7,944 nt of DNA from Chloroflexota bacterium. Its GTDB lineage: Bacteria; Chloroflexota; Limnocylindria; P2-11E. A program made the translations under genes and the position numbers. The notes beneath the pieces were generated by a model. It had not been told where the DNA came from. It ran no database searches and saw nothing but the letters and a program-made list of their open reading frames with translations. Positions 6,675-7,944 of this stretch are shown here, piece by piece; position 1 is the first letter of the stretch, and each line of letters starts with the position of its first letter. The stretch spans positions 1 to 7,944 of the forward strand of contig VGPA01000060.1 of NCBI GenBank assembly GCA_016875665.1, in the 5' to 3' direction.

Positions 6675-7685
6675 CTACGTCCCGGCGAGCTCTCGCGCCA
6701 GCTCGCGGACCAGGCTCGGCCCGCGGTAGATCAGGCCCGTGTAGACCTGCACCAATGACGCGCCCGCCTCGCGCATGCGCCGCCCGTCGGCGGCGGACAT
6801 GATTCCGCCCGAGCCGATGATCGGCACGTCGCCGAGCTCGCGCGCGAGGAAGCGCACCACCTCGAGCGCGCGGTCGCGGAGCGGCGCGCCGGACAGGCCG
6901 CCCGTCTCGCCGCCGTAGGGCAGGTGTGCCACGGCCGCGTGATCGATCGTGGTGTTGGTCGCGATCGCGGCATCCGCCCGGGCGCGGATCACCGCGGCGA
7001 TCGCGCGCAGCTGCTCGGGCTCGAGGTAGGGGGCGATCTTCACCGCGAATGGCACGCGGCGGCCGGTGCGGGCGGCGAGCTCGGCGCGCCGTGAGGCCAG
7101 GGCTTCGAGCAGCGCGTCGAGCGCCGCCGCGGCCTGGAGCGCGCGGAGGCCCGAGGTGTTCGGCGACGAGACGTTGATCGCGATGTACCCGGCGTGGGCA
7201 TACACCGCGTCGAGGCACGCGACGTAGTCTGCGATCGCGTCCGTGGCAGGCGTGGCCGCGTTCTTGCCGATGCTGATGCCGAGCACGCCGCGGAAGCGCG
7301 ACCGCTCGACGTTCCGGACGAGCGCCGCGGCCCCGCCGTTGTTGAAGCCCATCCGGTTGACGAGCGCGCGCGCCGCCGGGATGCGGAACAGGCGCGGACG
7401 GGGATTGCCCGGCTGCGGCCGCGGCGTCACCGTGCCGACCTCGAGGAAGCCGAACCCGAGCGTGGCGAGGCCGTCGAGGTGCTCGCCGTTCTTATCGAGC
7501 CCGGCGGCCAGCCCGACGCGATTGGGGAAGCGCAGGCCCATCACCAGGGCGGGCCCCGCCTCCGCGCTTCCGCCGCGCACGAGTCCCGCGCGGTGCGCGA
7601 GGTCCAGGCCATCGAGCACGACCCCGTGCGCGCGCTCGGGGTCGAGCGCGAAGAGGGCCGGACGCGCGAGCGGGTAGAGGTCCAT
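6675..7685 (-). CDS. pyrD: Dihydroorotate dehydrogenase, class 2 (quinone-dependent)
   Basis: This FMN enzyme oxidises dihydroorotate to orotate and, in class 2, passes electrons to membrane quinones. The product is 336 residues, the same size as E. coli PyrD. Class 2 marks are the N-terminal membrane-association region with LDPERAHG (14-21) and the catalytic serine in NVSSPNTSGLR (171-181, Ser173/174; class 1 enzymes use Cys there). Other motifs are GLAAGLDKNG (58-67), LVNRMGFNN (108-116), KIAPYL (Lys216), TNTTID, GLSGAPL, IIGSGGI and the FMN phosphate site YTGLIYRGP (315-323). The ATG at 7685 gives the family N-terminus. The frame is open for another 71 codons upstream, but that part has no family similarity and overlaps the divergent gene. 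A GTG one codon upstream is an alternative start. No Shine-Dalgarno is close. The gene ends (TAG) 4 bp from the carB stop, in convergent orientation. Confidence 0.96.
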   Translation of the reverse strand: MDLYPLARPALFALDPERAHGVVLDGLDLAHRAGLVRGGSAEAGPALVMGLRFPNRVGLAAGLDKNGEHLDGLATLGFGFLEVGTVTPRPQPGNPRPRLFRIPAARALVNRMGFNNGGAAALVRNVERSRFRGVLGISIGKNAATPATDAIADYVACLDAVYAHAGYIAINVSSPNTSGLRALQAAAALDALLEALASRRAELAARTGRRVPFAVKIAPYLEPEQLRAIAAVIRARADAAIATNTTIDHAAVAHLPYGGETGGLSGAPLRDRALEVVRFLARELGDVPIIGSGGIMSAADGRRMREAGASLVQVYTGLIYRGPSLVRELARELAGT

Positions 7686-7713
7686 CACCGGGAACGGTAC
7701 GGTCTCCGCGACA
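7686..7713. promoter_or_regulatory. 28-bp divergent gap between pyrD and the PyrK-like gene
   Basis: The start codons of the two divergent genes are separated by only 28 bp, too little for two complete non-overlapping promoters. TACGGT (7698-7703) on the plus strand and TACCGT (the complement of 7695-7700) on the minus strand are weak TAnnnT -10-like matches. They would put transcription starts within a few bases of each ATG, compatible with leaderless mRNAs. This is speculative: such matches are easily found by chance, and the -35 regions would lie inside or against the opposite gene. Confidence 0.25.
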
Positions 7714-7944
7714 ATGCGCGCGATGCTCCTCGAGGAGTGCCCGGTCGTCTCGACCCGCCCGGTCGGCGCGCTCGGCACGGTCCTGCTCGTGCGCGCCCCC
7801 GGCATCGCCGCGCAGGCGCGGCCCGGACAGCTCGCGCTCGTGCGCGCGGCGGCGGGATTCGACCCGGTCCTGCGGCGGGCCCACCCGTTCCTGCGCATCG
7901 ATCGCGAGGGCGGCGAGGTCGAGCTGCTCCTGGGCGCCGCTGGC
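7714..7944 (+). CDS. pyrK: PyrK-like flavoprotein (dihydroorotate dehydrogenase electron-transfer subunit type), 3'-truncated
   Basis: The 77 visible residues resemble the N-terminal FAD-binding barrel of PyrK and other ferredoxin-NADP reductase-type proteins. They show ECPVVSTRPVG, then APGIAAQARPGQLALVR (residues 28-44) and the DPVLRRAHPF segment (50-59), followed by a strand-like stretch RIDREGGEVELLL. In PyrK the equivalent region reads about LLRRPFSI and holds the FAD; here the segment is shifted and the usual serine is not evident. PyrK passes electrons from class 1B PyrD through FAD and a 2Fe-2S centre to NAD. The cluster and NAD-binding parts lie beyond the window, so another FNR-type reductase is not excluded. 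ATG 7714 is used; ATG 7723 (MLLEECPVV) is equally plausible and arguably fits the family better. Neither has a Shine-Dalgarno. The gene resumes the strand of pyrC-carA-carB after the inverted pyrD. Confidence 0.65.
   Translation, partial: MRAMLLEECPVVSTRPVGALGTVLLVRAPGIAAQARPGQLALVRAAAGFDPVLRRAHPFLRIDREGGEVELLLGAAG

Noticed and set aside
6640..6700. Bidirectional terminator between carB and pyrD
   Set aside because: The gap is 4 bp and no stem followed by a T run is visible on either strand.
7686..7898. Seventy-one-residue N-terminal extension of PyrD
   Set aside because: The extension lacks any PyrD similarity, overlaps the divergent gene antisense, and the family N-terminus fits the ATG at 7685, which gives the usual 336 residues.

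Overview
The window comes from a very GC-rich bacterial genome with strongly GC-biased third codon positions, and almost all of it is coding. It is a de novo pyrimidine biosynthesis locus. The phylum cannot be fixed from the sequence. High GC, an apparently leaderless carA and ARG boxes of the TGCAT type recall actinobacteria and some Chloroflexota-like soil lineages, but this is inference.

Layout: (1) 1-1219 +, the 3' part of a class I dihydroorotase gene (pyrC), whose 5' end lies outside the window. (2) 1220-1266, a short AT-rich island holding a sigma70-type promoter and two half-site-symmetric ARG-box-like operators spaced 21 bp apart. (3) 1267-2400 +, carA, the glutaminase subunit of carbamoyl phosphate synthetase. 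(4) 2397-3269 +, a PhzF-family isomerase-like gene overlapping carA by 4 bp. (5) 3266-6670 +, carB, the large synthetase subunit, overlapping the PhzF gene by 4 bp and starting at TTG. (6) 6675-7685 -, a class 2 (quinone-type) dihydroorotate dehydrogenase gene (pyrD), convergent with carB across a 4-bp gap. (7) 7714-7944 +, the 5' part of a PyrK-like flavoprotein gene, divergent from pyrD across 28 bp.

CarA and CarB make carbamoyl phosphate for both pyrimidine and arginine synthesis, which fits ArgR-type operators in front of carA. PyrC makes dihydroorotate and PyrD oxidises it to orotate. Aspartate transcarbamoylase, PyrE and PyrF are not in the window.

Two things stand out. First, a PhzF-family gene is translationally overlapped between carA and carB. 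Second, CarB carries an in-frame insertion of about 55-60 residues made of two near-identical palindrome-rich DNA units with a 90-bp period. The insertion sits just before the second-half QFGGQT motif and looks like a mobile palindromic repeat that has entered a coding gene while keeping it open. A third point is the PyrK-like gene beside a class 2 PyrD, an enzyme class that does not use PyrK.
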